Below are positions 1-8,887 of a stretch of 64,000 bases of DNA, piece after piece; the stretch's first letter is position 1; every line of letters begins with the position of its first letter. Below the pieces are notes generated by a model. It was not told where the DNA came from. It did not search any database and saw only the letters and a program-made list of their open reading frames with translations. The position numbers were made by a program, and so were the translations under genes. The DNA is from an uncultured Pelagibacteraceae bacterium (GTDB lineage Bacteria > Pseudomonadota > Alphaproteobacteria > Pelagibacterales > Pelagibacteraceae): contig CACMTO010000001.1 in assembly GCA_902616645.1 (NCBI GenBank), forward strand, positions 62,001 through 126,000, read 5' to 3'.

Positions 1-176
1 CAGATATTTTGATTAGAACAGGAAATACTAAAAGACTTAGTAATTTTTTATTATGGCAGCTTGCTTATTCTGAAATTTTTTTTGAGAGAAAACTGTGGCC
101 TGAGTTTAATGAAAAGGACTATAATAAAATTATCAAAAAATTTAAAAATATAAAAAGAAATTACGGAAATATTTAA
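1..176 (+). CDS. uppS: Isoprenyl transferase (undecaprenyl diphosphate synthase), C-terminal part
   Basis: The window opens inside a gene; reading from base 3 gives 57 residues ending in TAA at 174-176. The segment DILIRTGNTKRLSNF followed by LLWQLAYSE and LWPEF is the conserved C-terminal signature of cis-prenyltransferases, where the RxG arginine binds the isopentenyl diphosphate. The enzyme makes the C55 lipid carrier for peptidoglycan and LPS synthesis. The stop overlaps the cdsA start by one base (TAATG), so the two are translationally coupled. uppS-cdsA-dxr is the standard bacterial order. The N-terminal three quarters lie outside the window. Confidence 0.93.
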   Translation, partial: DILIRTGNTKRLSNFLLWQLAYSEIFFERKLWPEFNEKDYNKIIKKFKNIKRNYGNI

Positions 177-808
177 TGAACGTTTTAATTAAAAGAATAC
201 TTAGTTCTATAATACTTTTTCTAATAGCAATATTTTTTATAATAAAAGGGTCTTTTTATTTTATTTTTTTCTTAAGTATACTTTTCTTATTTTCATATTT
301 GGAGTGGTCAAATCTAAATAAAAAAAAATATTTTTTAAAATTTTTAGGAATTGTTTTTTTATTATTTTCATTTTACTTAACTTACTTAATTAGAGAACAA
401 TATGGTTTGTATTTTTTTCTTTTTATTTTAACTATTTGTATTTCCACAGATGTTGGTGGCTATATATTTGGGAAAATACTCAAAGGACCTAAATTAACTA
501 AAATCAGTCCTAATAAAACTTACACAGGAGTTATAGGTAGTTTTTTGTTATCACTATTATCAGGTTTGTTTTTTATTAAATATACACAAATTAATTATAT
601 AAATGAAATTTCAATCAAAATTTTCTTTGCTATGATATTAATTTCATTAATAAGTCAAATTGGAGATTTAATAATTTCTTACTTTAAAAGAAAAGCTGGT
701 TTAAAAGATACAGGAAAAATTTTACCAGGTCATGGAGGTTTGCTTGACAGGATTGATGGTCTAATTTTTGTTATGCCCATGATATATATATTAACCTTCT
801 TAATATAA
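176..808 (+). CDS. cdsA: Phosphatidate cytidylyltransferase (CDP-diglyceride synthase)
   Basis: Converts phosphatidic acid and CTP to CDP-diacylglycerol, the precursor of the anionic and zwitterionic phospholipids; an integral inner-membrane enzyme. The protein (210 aa) has several hydrophobic helices and the CDS signature near residues 175-193, with GLKDTGKILPGHGG followed by LLDRIDG. It is shorter than the usual roughly 270 residues, with the shortening at the N-terminal membrane part. It overlaps uppS and dxr by single bases on either side, so it sits inside one operon. The assignment is firm from motif and context. Confidence 0.93.
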   Translation: MNVLIKRILSSIILFLIAIFFIIKGSFYFIFFLSILFLFSYLEWSNLNKKKYFLKFLGIVFLLFSFYLTYLIREQYGLYFFLFILTICISTDVGGYIFGKILKGPKLTKISPNKTYTGVIGSFLLSLLSGLFFIKYTQINYINEISIKIFFAMILISLISQIGDLIISYFKRKAGLKDTGKILPGHGGLLDRIDGLIFVMPMIYILTFLI

Positions 809-1968
809 TGAAAAAAAAAATAGCAATACTTGGTTCTACTGGTTCAATCGGAAAATCAACTATAAATATTCTAAAAAAGAATAAAAATGATTTTGAAGTT
901 GTTTTATTAACAACTCATAAAAATTTAAAAGAACTATATAAACAAATAAAAATATTTAATGTAAAAAATATTATTATTACAGATCAAAAAAGTTTTAATA
1001 TTTTTAAAAAAAAAAAAATTAAGAAGTTAAGAGTTTTTAACAACTATAATGATTTAAATAAAATCATTAAAAAAAAATTAGACTATACAATGAGTGCTAT
1101 TTCTGGTTTAGCAGGTCTCGAACCAACGTTAAAAATTATTTCAAAAACGAAAAAAATAGCAATTGCTAACAAAGAAAGTATTATTTGTGGGTGGAGTCTA
1201 ATTAAAAAAGAATTAGATAATTACAAAACCACCTTCATACCTGTTGACTCAGAGCATTTTTCTATTTGGTCCCTAGTCAAAGACGTTAAAAAAGAAATTA
1301 TAAAAAAAGTATATTTAACAGCATCTGGAGGACCTTTTTTAAATTGGCCAATTATTAAAATTAGAAATGTTTCACCTAAAAAAGCTATTAATCATCCAAA
1401 CTGGTCAATGGGAAAAAAAATATCAATTGATTCTGCTACCATGATGAATAAAGTTTTTGAAGTAATTGAGACCCAAAGAATTTTTGATCTTCCAAAATCT
1501 ATAATCAGAATTTTAATTCACGAAAAATCTTATGTTCATGCAATAGTAGAATTTAAAAATGGATTAAAAAAGATTTTGGTTCACGATACAGATATGTCAA
1601 TACCAATTTTTAATACTCTTTATGAAAAAAAAATTACTAATTTTAAATTTAAGAATTTAGATATAAAAAAACTAAATCATCTTAATTTAAGAGAAATTGA
1701 CCAAAAAAAATTTCCTTTAACCAAAATTCTAAAATCAATTCCTGAGAAAAACTCATTATTTGAAACAATCATTGTAAGTGCTAATGATGAATTAGTAAAT
1801 TTGTTTTTAAATAAAAAAATCTCGTTTATAAATTTTCAAAAAATACTCCTCAATTTTGTTAAATTAAAAGAGTTTACAAAACTTAAAAAAAAAAAGCCTA
1901 AAAATATAAAGGAAATCAATAATCTAAATGAGTATGTAAGATTGAAAATTAAAAAGTTATGTATATAA
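808..1968 (+). CDS. dxr: 1-deoxy-D-xylulose 5-phosphate reductoisomerase
   Basis: Second enzyme of the MEP isoprenoid pathway: DXP to MEP using NADPH, in the cytoplasm. The 386-residue length is normal. Visible motifs are the N-terminal dinucleotide-binding GSTGSIGKST (about residues 9-18), ANKESII, the substrate and metal site DSEHFSIW near 148-155, and SIDSATMMNKVFEVIE. It overlaps cdsA by one base and is followed directly by bamA. In most Alphaproteobacteria the protease gene rseP lies between dxr and bamA; it is absent here. ispDF of the same pathway is also in the window (23.8-24.9 kb). Confidence 0.96.
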   Translation: MKKKIAILGSTGSIGKSTINILKKNKNDFEVVLLTTHKNLKELYKQIKIFNVKNIIITDQKSFNIFKKKKIKKLRVFNNYNDLNKIIKKKLDYTMSAISGLAGLEPTLKIISKTKKIAIANKESIICGWSLIKKELDNYKTTFIPVDSEHFSIWSLVKDVKKEIIKKVYLTASGGPFLNWPIIKIRNVSPKKAINHPNWSMGKKISIDSATMMNKVFEVIETQRIFDLPKSIIRILIHEKSYVHAIVEFKNGLKKILVHDTDMSIPIFNTLYEKKITNFKFKNLDIKKLNHLNLREIDQKKFPLTKILKSIPEKNSLFETIIVSANDELVNLFLNKKISFINFQKILLNFVKLKEFTKLKKKKPKNIKEINNLNEYVRLKIKKLCI

Positions 1969-1973
1969 GTTGC

Positions 1974-4211
1974 ATGATGTTAAAGGTACTTTTAATAAGT
2001 ATATATTTGATAATAAAAACTAGTTTATCATTTGCAGAAATTGTTAATGATATTATGGTTACTGGAAACGAAAGAGTTTCTAAAGAAACAATAATAAATT
2101 TTAGTGAATTAAATAAAGGAGATGATGTTTCATCTAGTGATTTAAACAAATCCTTAAAGAGTTTATACGATACTAATTTTTTCGAAGACGTTAAAGTTGA
2201 AATAAACAATAACCTAGTAAAAATCAACGTTAAAGAATATCCAATTATACAAGAAATAATAATAAATGGAATTAAAAGAAAAAAAACTATAGAAGAATTA
2301 AAAGACCAGATCTCATTAAAAGATAAAAATCCATTTAATAAATCTTTAATTAAAAGTGATCAAAATAGAATTTTAAATATTTTTAAACAATCTGGATTTT
2401 ATTTTGCAAAAGTAGATGTTCGTGTGGAAATAAACGAGAATAAGACTATAAATATTATATATAATGTTGAAAGAGGTGAAAAAGCAACAATAAAGGAAAT
2501 AAAATTTATAGGTGATAAAAAATTTAAAAATAGAAAACTACATAGCATTATTACTTCAGAAGAAAACAAGTTTTGGAAATTTTTATCTAAGGGTAAATAT
2601 CTGAATATTGAAAGAATAAATTTGGACAAGAGATTACTTAAAAACTTTTATCTAAATAAGGGTTATTACCAAGTACAGATAAAAGATGCTTATTCAAAAA
2701 TTTTAAATAATGAAGATTTTATTTTAACTTTTAATATTTCTGCAGGGAAAAAGTATAATTTTGGAAATTTAAATTTAAATCTACCGTCCGATTTTGATCC
2801 TGAAAAGTTTGAAAGTCTGAGAAAAATTTTTAAAAAAATTGAAAATAAATCTTATAATTTTAAACAAATAGAGGACATTTTAGAGGAAATAGAAAATATA
2901 GCTCTTTTAGAAAATTACGAATTTATAAATGCTAAAGTAGTTGAGACAATCGTTGATGATAAAATTGATTTTACATTTAATGTTGTTGAATCTGAAAAAG
3001 TTTTTGTCGAAAAAATAAATATTTATGGGAATAATATTACTACTGAGGAATTTATTAGAAATAATCTTGAAGTAGATGAAGGAGATCCTTACAATAAAAT
3101 TCTTCAGGCAAAATCTGTAAGTAATTTAAAATCACTTCGAATTTTCTCATCTGTTGAAACTAAAATAAGAGAATCTGAACAGTCCGATAAAAAAGTAATT
3201 GATTATATAATTGACGAAAAACCAACTGGTGAAATTTCCGCAGCTGCCGGTGTTGGAACTGAAGGAACCACCCTGTCTTTTGGTGTTAAAGAGAATAATT
3301 TTAATGGAAAAGGTATTAAACTTGAGACAAGTCTTGCTTTAAGTGACGACTCAATAAGAGGTATGTTTGATTATACCCATCCAAATTTTGCTTATTCTGA
3401 TCGAGCTTTAAATATGAATTTACAGAGTACTGTAACAGACAAGTTGACTGATTACGGATACAAAAGCAGTCTTAACAGCATTGGTGTAGGAACTCAATAC
3501 GAACAATATGACGATGTGTTTTTCTCACCTTCAATCTCAATTTCAAATGAAAAAATCAATACTACGACTGACGCTTCTGCTGCATACAAAAAACAAGAGG
3601 GTTCTTACTTTGACACATATTTTAAGTATGGACTAACTTATGATAAGAGAAATTATAAATTTCAACCCACTGACGGTTTTGTAAGTAATTGGATGCAGCA
3701 TATACCAGTTTTTTCAAATAATGCCTCAATTATAAATGGATACTCAATAACAACCTTCAAGGAACCTATAGATGACATGATAATTTCAGCTGGTTTTTTC
3801 GGCAGAGCGATTAATTCTATAACAGATGACGATGTTAGAGTTTCAAAAAGATTATATGCTCCATCTTCAAGATTAAGAGGATTCCAACGAGGAGGAGTGG
3901 GTCCAAAAGATGGTGATGATTATGTGGGTGGAAATTACGTTGCAACAATAAATGCCTCTACAACTGTTCCATATATTCTACAGACTATGGAAAATATGGA
4001 TCTAAAGTTATTTTTAGATGCAGGAAATGTATGGGGTGTTGATTATTCAAGTAGTGTTGATGATAGTAATAAAATTAGATCTTCAACAGGAGTCGCTCTT
4101 GAAATATTAACACCAGTTGGTCCTCTTTCTTTTTCATATGCTGAAGTTATAACTAAAGCTGGAACAGATAAAACAGAGTCCTTTAAATTTCAATTAGGTA
4201 CTACATTTTAA
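1974..4211 (+). CDS. bamA: Outer membrane protein assembly factor BamA
   Basis: Core of the BAM complex, which folds beta-barrel proteins into the outer membrane. The protein starts with a hydrophobic signal peptide ending near SLSFA, followed by about five POTRA repeats (to about residue 425) and a C-terminal 16-strand barrel of the Omp85 family. The conserved RGF of loop 6 (in SSRLRGFQRGG) is near residue 635, and the chain ends in phenylalanine (LGTTF), the usual barrel terminal signal. The frame is open from an ATG at 1959 that overlaps dxr; the ATGs at 1974 or 1977 give a cleaner signal peptide, so I chose 1974. skp follows without a gap. Confidence 0.93.
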   Translation: MMLKVLLISIYLIIKTSLSFAEIVNDIMVTGNERVSKETIINFSELNKGDDVSSSDLNKSLKSLYDTNFFEDVKVEINNNLVKINVKEYPIIQEIIINGIKRKKTIEELKDQISLKDKNPFNKSLIKSDQNRILNIFKQSGFYFAKVDVRVEINENKTINIIYNVERGEKATIKEIKFIGDKKFKNRKLHSIITSEENKFWKFLSKGKYLNIERINLDKRLLKNFYLNKGYYQVQIKDAYSKILNNEDFILTFNISAGKKYNFGNLNLNLPSDFDPEKFESLRKIFKKIENKSYNFKQIEDILEEIENIALLENYEFINAKVVETIVDDKIDFTFNVVESEKVFVEKINIYGNNITTEEFIRNNLEVDEGDPYNKILQAKSVSNLKSLRIFSSVETKIRESEQSDKKVIDYIIDEKPTGEISAAAGVGTEGTTLSFGVKENNFNGKGIKLETSLALSDDSIRGMFDYTHPNFAYSDRALNMNLQSTVTDKLTDYGYKSSLNSIGVGTQYEQYDDVFFSPSISISNEKINTTTDASAAYKKQEGSYFDTYFKYGLTYDKRNYKFQPTDGFVSNWMQHIPVFSNNASIINGYSITTFKEPIDDMIISAGFFGRAINSITDDDVRVSKRLYAPSSRLRGFQRGGVGPKDGDDYVGGNYVATINASTTVPYILQTMENMDLKLFLDAGNVWGVDYSSSVDDSNKIRSSTGVALEILTPVGPLSFSYAEVITKAGTDKTESFKFQLGTTF

Positions 4212-4703
4212 ATGAAAAAAATTTTTTTAATCATATTTTTTTCTTTAGTATCTTATAATTTATCTGCGTCAGAAAAAATAGCTATTGCAGATGTTGATTT
4301 TATTTTAAAAAGTTCGAAAAAAGGTATTTCTATTCAAAATAAATTCAAAGCTCAAAACGAAAAAGTAATAAACAAATTTAAAAAAAAAGAGCAAAAACTT
4401 AAAGATAAGGAACTTGAAATTTCTAAAAAGAAAAATGTATTATCTGACAAAGATTTTAATAAGGAAGTGTCAGATTTTAAGAAGGAAGTAGAGTCTTATA
4501 ACCTGGAAAGAAAAAAAGAGTCTGATAAATTAACAAAAGATAGAAATACAGAAATAGTGAAATTATTAAAAGAAATTAATTTAATTTTAGTAGAATACTC
4601 AAAAAAAAATAATTTATCTACAGTGTTAGATAAAAAATATGTTATTATGACTAAAAGTGAAAATGATATAACAAAAAATATTCTTGAAATTTTAGATAAA
4701 TAA
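4212..4703 (+). CDS. skp: Skp/OmpH family periplasmic chaperone
   Basis: Periplasmic holdase that keeps unfolded outer-membrane proteins soluble on the way to BamA. The 163-residue protein has a signal peptide (about 1-19, ending NLSAS), then the family start EKIAIADVDFILKSS and a long Lys/Glu-rich coiled coil (about 45-125), the tentacles of the Skp trimer. The C-terminal SKKNNLSTVLDKKYVI matches the end of OmpH proteins. It begins directly after the bamA stop codon, the usual bamA-skp arrangement. Confidence 0.9.
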   Translation: MKKIFLIIFFSLVSYNLSASEKIAIADVDFILKSSKKGISIQNKFKAQNEKVINKFKKKEQKLKDKELEISKKKNVLSDKDFNKEVSDFKKEVESYNLERKKESDKLTKDRNTEIVKLLKEINLILVEYSKKNNLSTVLDKKYVIMTKSENDITKNILEILDK

Positions 4704-4706
4704 AAA

Positions 4707-5153
4707 ATGGAAACATTAAATAAAGATCAAATTTCGAAATTATTGCCTCATCGAGAGCCAATGTTGTTAATTGATGAGTTAAAAGATATTAAAAAATTAC
4801 AATCAGCTACAGCTATAGTAAACGTAAAAAAAAATAGTTTTTACGTCGATGGTCATTTTCCAGGACAACCTGTGATGCCGGGTGTTCTAATAGTCGAGGC
4901 TTTTGGTCAAGCTGCTGCAGCTTTGACGGCCCATGGCATAGATAAAAAAACTTATGAAAATAAACTTGTATATTTAATGAGTGTAGAAAAAGCTAGATTT
5001 AGAAATCCAGTTATTCCGGATTGTAAACTGGAACTTAAAATTCAAGCTATCAGATCCCACGGAAAGGTTTGGAAATATAAAGGTGAAGCCTTTGTTTCAG
5101 AAAAAAAAATGGCTGATGCTCAATGGTCAGCTACAATTGTTGATAGGAAATAA
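4707..5153 (+). CDS. fabZ: 3-hydroxyacyl-[acyl-carrier-protein] dehydratase FabZ
   Basis: Dehydrates 3-hydroxyacyl-ACP in the fatty-acid elongation cycle; it competes with LpxD/LpxA for hydroxyacyl-ACP. The hot-dog-fold protein (148 aa) starts with the typical LLPHREPMLLIDE and has GHFPGQPVMPGVL with catalytic His50, then Glu64 in IVEAFGQ. It lies between skp and lpxD; the commoner order is skp-lpxD-fabZ-lpxA, so fabZ and lpxD are swapped here. A gap of a little over 50 bases separates it from lpxD; the rest of the cluster is much tighter. Confidence 0.96.
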   Translation: METLNKDQISKLLPHREPMLLIDELKDIKKLQSATAIVNVKKNSFYVDGHFPGQPVMPGVLIVEAFGQAAAALTAHGIDKKTYENKLVYLMSVEKARFRNPVIPDCKLELKIQAIRSHGKVWKYKGEAFVSEKKMADAQWSATIVDRK

Positions 5154-5207
5154 TTAGCAATAAATCTTGATAAGCATTTAGAATAAGTTTTGATATTTAA
5201 CTTATTA

Positions 5208-6185
5208 ATGGTCAATCCTTTTTTTAAAAATTCTGGACCTCATAATATAAATTATTTGCTTAAAGCAATTAACTTAAAAAGTGATGGTTTAACCGATGAT
5301 GAAATTAAAGATATTAAAGAATTAAAATCATCACAAAAAAATGAAATAACCTTTTTCCACTCAAAAAAATATGTTGAATTAGCAAAAAATACAAAAGCCT
5401 CATACTGTATAACATCTGAAAAATTTCAATCATTTTTACCAAATACTTGTAAAGCAATTATTTCCGATAAAGTTTTACTGCATACTGCTCAAATAACAAA
5501 AATTTTTTATCCAGATTCTATAACTGATGATTATGATAGTACTGTAAAAGATGCAAATGAGACAGAATTTAAAGATAAAGTTAAATTTGGAAAAAATGTT
5601 TTAATTGGTGAAAATGTAAAAATTGGTACAAACTGTTTAATTGGTCATAATTCAATCATAGAAAAAAATGTGAATATAGGCAATTATTGTTCTATAGGAT
5701 CTAATGTAATTATCAGAAATTCATTAATTAAAAACAATGTTCACATTTTAGATGGTTGTGTGATTGGAAAAAAGGGATTTGGTTTTTTTCCGAATAAGGA
5801 TAAGAATTTTAGGTATCCACAAATAGGTATAGTAATAATTGAAGATAATGTAGAAATAGGTTGTGGATCTACAATAGATAGAGGCTCTCTTTCAAATACA
5901 ATAATAGGAAAAAATTCGTACCTAGATAATCAAATACATATTGCTCACAATGTTAAAATTGGTGAAAATTGTATTATTGCAGGACAAGTAGGTTTTGCTG
6001 GAAGCTCTACTTTAGGAAATAATGTCATGATCGGAGGTCAAGCAGGTATTTCAGGTCACCTTAAAATCGGAAATAAAGTGCAGATCGGTGGTGGTAGTGG
6101 AGTTATAAAAAATATTCCTGATAATTCTAAAGTAATGGGTTATCCAGCTAAAGATTTAAAAAATTTTATTAGAGAAAATAAATGA
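5208..6185 (+). CDS. lpxD: UDP-3-O-(3-hydroxyacyl)glucosamine N-acyltransferase LpxD
   Basis: Third step of lipid A synthesis: adds the N-linked hydroxyacyl chain to UDP-3-O-acyl-glucosamine. An N-terminal uridine-binding domain (ITFFHSKKYVELAKNTKA) is followed by many hexapeptide repeats (IGENVKIGTNCLIGHNSII and onwards), making a left-handed beta helix. The catalytic His is in QIHIAHNVKIGE (about residue 247). The frame is open from a TTG at 5190; I chose the ATG at 5208, giving MVNPFFKNSG, because it matches the expected short N-terminus. The end overlaps lpxA by four bases (ATGA). Confidence 0.93.
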   Translation: MVNPFFKNSGPHNINYLLKAINLKSDGLTDDEIKDIKELKSSQKNEITFFHSKKYVELAKNTKASYCITSEKFQSFLPNTCKAIISDKVLLHTAQITKIFYPDSITDDYDSTVKDANETEFKDKVKFGKNVLIGENVKIGTNCLIGHNSIIEKNVNIGNYCSIGSNVIIRNSLIKNNVHILDGCVIGKKGFGFFPNKDKNFRYPQIGIVIIEDNVEIGCGSTIDRGSLSNTIIGKNSYLDNQIHIAHNVKIGENCIIAGQVGFAGSSTLGNNVMIGGQAGISGHLKIGNKVQIGGGSGVIKNIPDNSKVMGYPAKDLKNFIRENK

Positions 6186-6958
6186 TAGATAAAACAGCCA
6201 TAATAAATAAAAATGCAAAAGTTCATCCAAGTGTTAAGGTTGGACCATATTCTGTTATTGGTCCTCAAGTAGAAATTGGAGAAAATACAGAAATACAATC
6301 ACATGTAAGCATTACTGGAAATACCAAAATTGGAAAAAGAAATAAGATCTATCCATTTGTTTCAATCAATGATCCTCAAGACTTAAAATATAATGGTGAA
6401 GATACTAGTTTAATTATTGGAGATGATAATAAAATAAGAGAATATGTAACAATAAATCCTGGAACAGTTGGTGGTGGAGGAAAAACTGTAATTGGAAATA
6501 ATTGTTTATTTATGATTTCATCTCATATAGCGCATGATTGTCACATAGGGAATAATGTCATTATTGCAAACAATGTACCTTTAGGAGGTCATGCTATTAT
6601 TGAAGACAACGTAGTTATAGGTGGAAATTCTGCTGTTCAACAGTTTACTAGAATTGGTAAAATGGCAATGATTGGAGGAATGACAGGAGTATTACACGAT
6701 GTTATTCCGTATGGATTATCCACAGGAAATAGAAATTCATTACAAGGATTGAATTTAATAGGGATGAGAAGAGCTAAATTTGAAAATAAGGATATTTTAG
6801 GTTTGAGCGAAGCTTATAAGGAGATTTTCGCTAGCAAAAATATCAATGAAAATATAAGTAAATTAAATGGCTCATTCCAAGATAATCCATTAGTTAAAGA
6901 AGTAATAGAATTTATTACCAAAGATAAAAAAAGGTCTATTTGTACCCCATTTTCATAA
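6182..6958 (+). CDS. lpxA: Acyl-ACP--UDP-N-acetylglucosamine O-acyltransferase LpxA
   Basis: First committed step of lipid A synthesis. The 258-residue protein is built of hexapeptide repeats. The LpxA catalytic segment SSHIAHDCHIGN contains His118, equivalent to His125 of E. coli, and GGMTGVLHDVIPYGLSTGNR is family-specific. A C-terminal helical domain closes the protein, with an unusual tail (RSICTPFS). It overlaps lpxD by four bases and ends one base before lpxI. Confidence 0.96.
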   Translation: MIDKTAIINKNAKVHPSVKVGPYSVIGPQVEIGENTEIQSHVSITGNTKIGKRNKIYPFVSINDPQDLKYNGEDTSLIIGDDNKIREYVTINPGTVGGGGKTVIGNNCLFMISSHIAHDCHIGNNVIIANNVPLGGHAIIEDNVVIGGNSAVQQFTRIGKMAMIGGMTGVLHDVIPYGLSTGNRNSLQGLNLIGMRRAKFENKDILGLSEAYKEIFASKNINENISKLNGSFQDNPLVKEVIEFITKDKKRSICTPFS

Positions 6959-6959
6959 G

Positions 6960-7754
6960 ATGATAGGATTAATTTTTGGTGATACAGATTTTCCAAATAA
7001 AATATTAGAGACAATCAAAAAAAGAAAAATAAATTATTTAATAATAGATTTATCCACATCTAAGAAATTTAAAAAAGATAGTAGATCTTATTCAGTCTCT
7101 ATGGGTCAATTTGGAAAAATAATTGATATACTTAAAGAAAATAGCTGTAAAAAGGTCTTATTTGCAGGGAAAGTAAATAAACCAAACTTTTCTAGGCTAA
7201 AGCTAGACATCAAAGGAATTTATTATATTCCAAGAATTATCAAAGCATCGAAACTTGGGGATGCTGCAATTTTGAAAGAGATAATAAAAATATTAGCTCT
7301 AAATAAGATTAAAACTGAAAATTCACTTATATTCAACCCAGAGCTTTCACTTAAAAAAGGTAATTATTCGAAATTAAAGCCTAGTAATAAAGATAAATCA
7401 GACATTAGAAAAGCTATTAAGACGCTAAATACTTTAAAACAGTATAATTATAGTCAGGGCGTAGTAGTTAGAAATAAAAAAATAGTTGCTATTGAAGGAA
7501 AAGGTGGAACCCAAAAAATGCTTCAAAAAAGTAGAAGTAAAAAATTTAGAAATCAAGGAGTTTTAGTTAAGTTTCCAAAAAGAAAACAAGATCTTAAAGT
7601 AGACTTACCCACTATTGGATTAAAAACGTTTAAACAAAGTAAGACAGCTGGATTAAAAGGCATTGTTATAAAAAGTAAACAACATGTATTTTTAGATAAA
7701 AACAAATGTATTAGCTTTGCAAATAAAAATAAGATGTTTATCTCGGTGAAATGA
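6960..7754 (+). CDS. lpxI: UDP-2,3-diacylglucosamine pyrophosphatase LpxI
   Basis: Cleaves UDP-2,3-diacylglucosamine to lipid X plus UMP. LpxI (DUF1009 family) replaces LpxH in most Alphaproteobacteria. The 264-residue protein begins MIGLIFGDTDFP, has the KKVLFAGKVNKPNF segment near residue 70 and the family signature GVLVKFPKRKQDLKVDLPTIG near 203-223 followed by AGLKGIVI. It sits between lpxA and lpxB, its normal place. Its presence matters for another gene: the LpxH-like phosphatase at 42974 is not needed for lipid A. Confidence 0.93.
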   Translation: MIGLIFGDTDFPNKILETIKKRKINYLIIDLSTSKKFKKDSRSYSVSMGQFGKIIDILKENSCKKVLFAGKVNKPNFSRLKLDIKGIYYIPRIIKASKLGDAAILKEIIKILALNKIKTENSLIFNPELSLKKGNYSKLKPSNKDKSDIRKAIKTLNTLKQYNYSQGVVVRNKKIVAIEGKGGTQKMLQKSRSKKFRNQGVLVKFPKRKQDLKVDLPTIGLKTFKQSKTAGLKGIVIKSKQHVFLDKNKCISFANKNKMFISVK

Positions 7755-8887
7755 AAAAAATTTTTGTACTAACTGGCGAACCTTCAGGAGACAAATTAGC
7801 ATCGACTGTAATTAATAAACTTCAACAAAATCATTCTGATATAGAATATTTAAGTGTTGGAGGATCTCATTTAAATAAACTTGGGGTCAAATCAATATAT
7901 GATCTTAAAGAGATAACATATATTGGTTTTACTAGTGTTATTCTAAATTTATTTAAAATCAGAAACAAAATAAATAAGACTGTAAATGAAATAATTGAAT
8001 TTAATCCTGATATTCTTTTTAGTGTAGATAGCCCAGATTTTACCTTAAGAGTAGCTGAAAAAGTTAAAAGTATAAATCCAAAGATTAAAACTATACATTA
8101 TGTTGCACCACAAGTATGGGTATGGAGAGAGGGTAGGGTTAAAAAATTTAAAAAGTTTTTAGACCATGTTTTATTGTTATTCAATTTTGAAAAAAAATAT
8201 TTTGATAAAGAAAATATTCAGAACACTTTTGTTGGTCATCCTTTACTTGAAAATAAAGAAAATATTAAAACAAATTTATCAAATATAATTGATGAAAATA
8301 AAAAAATTATATCTTTATTTGCTGGAAGTCGAACATCTGAAACGAATATTCTTTTACCAATCTTAATAGATTTTATTAAATTAATGAATGAAAAATTTAA
8401 CGAATACAATTTTATTTTCCATGCAACTGATCAAAATATAGATTTTATCAAAGATGAAGTTAAGAAAATAAACTTTAATAATGTTGAGGTGATATCAGAC
8501 GAAAAGATCAAATCACAAATATTATCAAGCTCAGTGTTTGCTGTGTCAAAATCCGGAACTGTTTCTCTTGAAATCTGTAATGCAAAAATTCCATCTATAA
8601 TAGTTTATAAAATGAATTTTATTAATTTTTTTATTGTAAAGTTTTTAGTTAAGACCAAATTTGCAAACATAATTAATATAATTAACCAAAAAGAAATAAT
8701 TCCAGAATTAATTCAAAAAGAATGCAATTCAAAAGAAATTTTTAGATCTGTAGTATACTTTTTAAAAAATCCCGAACTTATGAAAAAACAAATTCTCGAT
8801 GTGAATAATACTTTAAAGGAGATCAAATCTAAAACTTCCTCATCATCAGAAGCTTCAGCAGTAGTTTCAAACTATCTTAGCAGTTAG
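7751..8887 (+). CDS. lpxB: Lipid-A-disaccharide synthase
   Basis: GT19 glycosyltransferase that joins lipid X to UDP-2,3-diacylglucosamine, forming the lipid A disaccharide on the inner membrane. It opens with FVLTGEPSGDKLAS, has SVDSPDFTLRVAEK, then HYVAPQVWVWREGR and FVGHPLLE, with LFAGSRTSE starting the C-terminal UDP-binding domain. The start overlaps lpxI by four bases. The last 21 bases overlap the end of gltX on the other strand, so no terminator lies between these convergent genes. It is the last gene of the envelope operon. Confidence 0.95.
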   Translation: MKKIFVLTGEPSGDKLASTVINKLQQNHSDIEYLSVGGSHLNKLGVKSIYDLKEITYIGFTSVILNLFKIRNKINKTVNEIIEFNPDILFSVDSPDFTLRVAEKVKSINPKIKTIHYVAPQVWVWREGRVKKFKKFLDHVLLLFNFEKKYFDKENIQNTFVGHPLLENKENIKTNLSNIIDENKKIISLFAGSRTSETNILLPILIDFIKLMNEKFNEYNFIFHATDQNIDFIKDEVKKINFNNVEVISDEKIKSQILSSSVFAVSKSGTVSLEICNAKIPSIIVYKMNFINFFIVKFLVKTKFANIINIINQKEIIPELIQKECNSKEIFRSVVYFLKNPELMKKQILDVNNTLKEIKSKTSSSSEASAVVSNYLSS

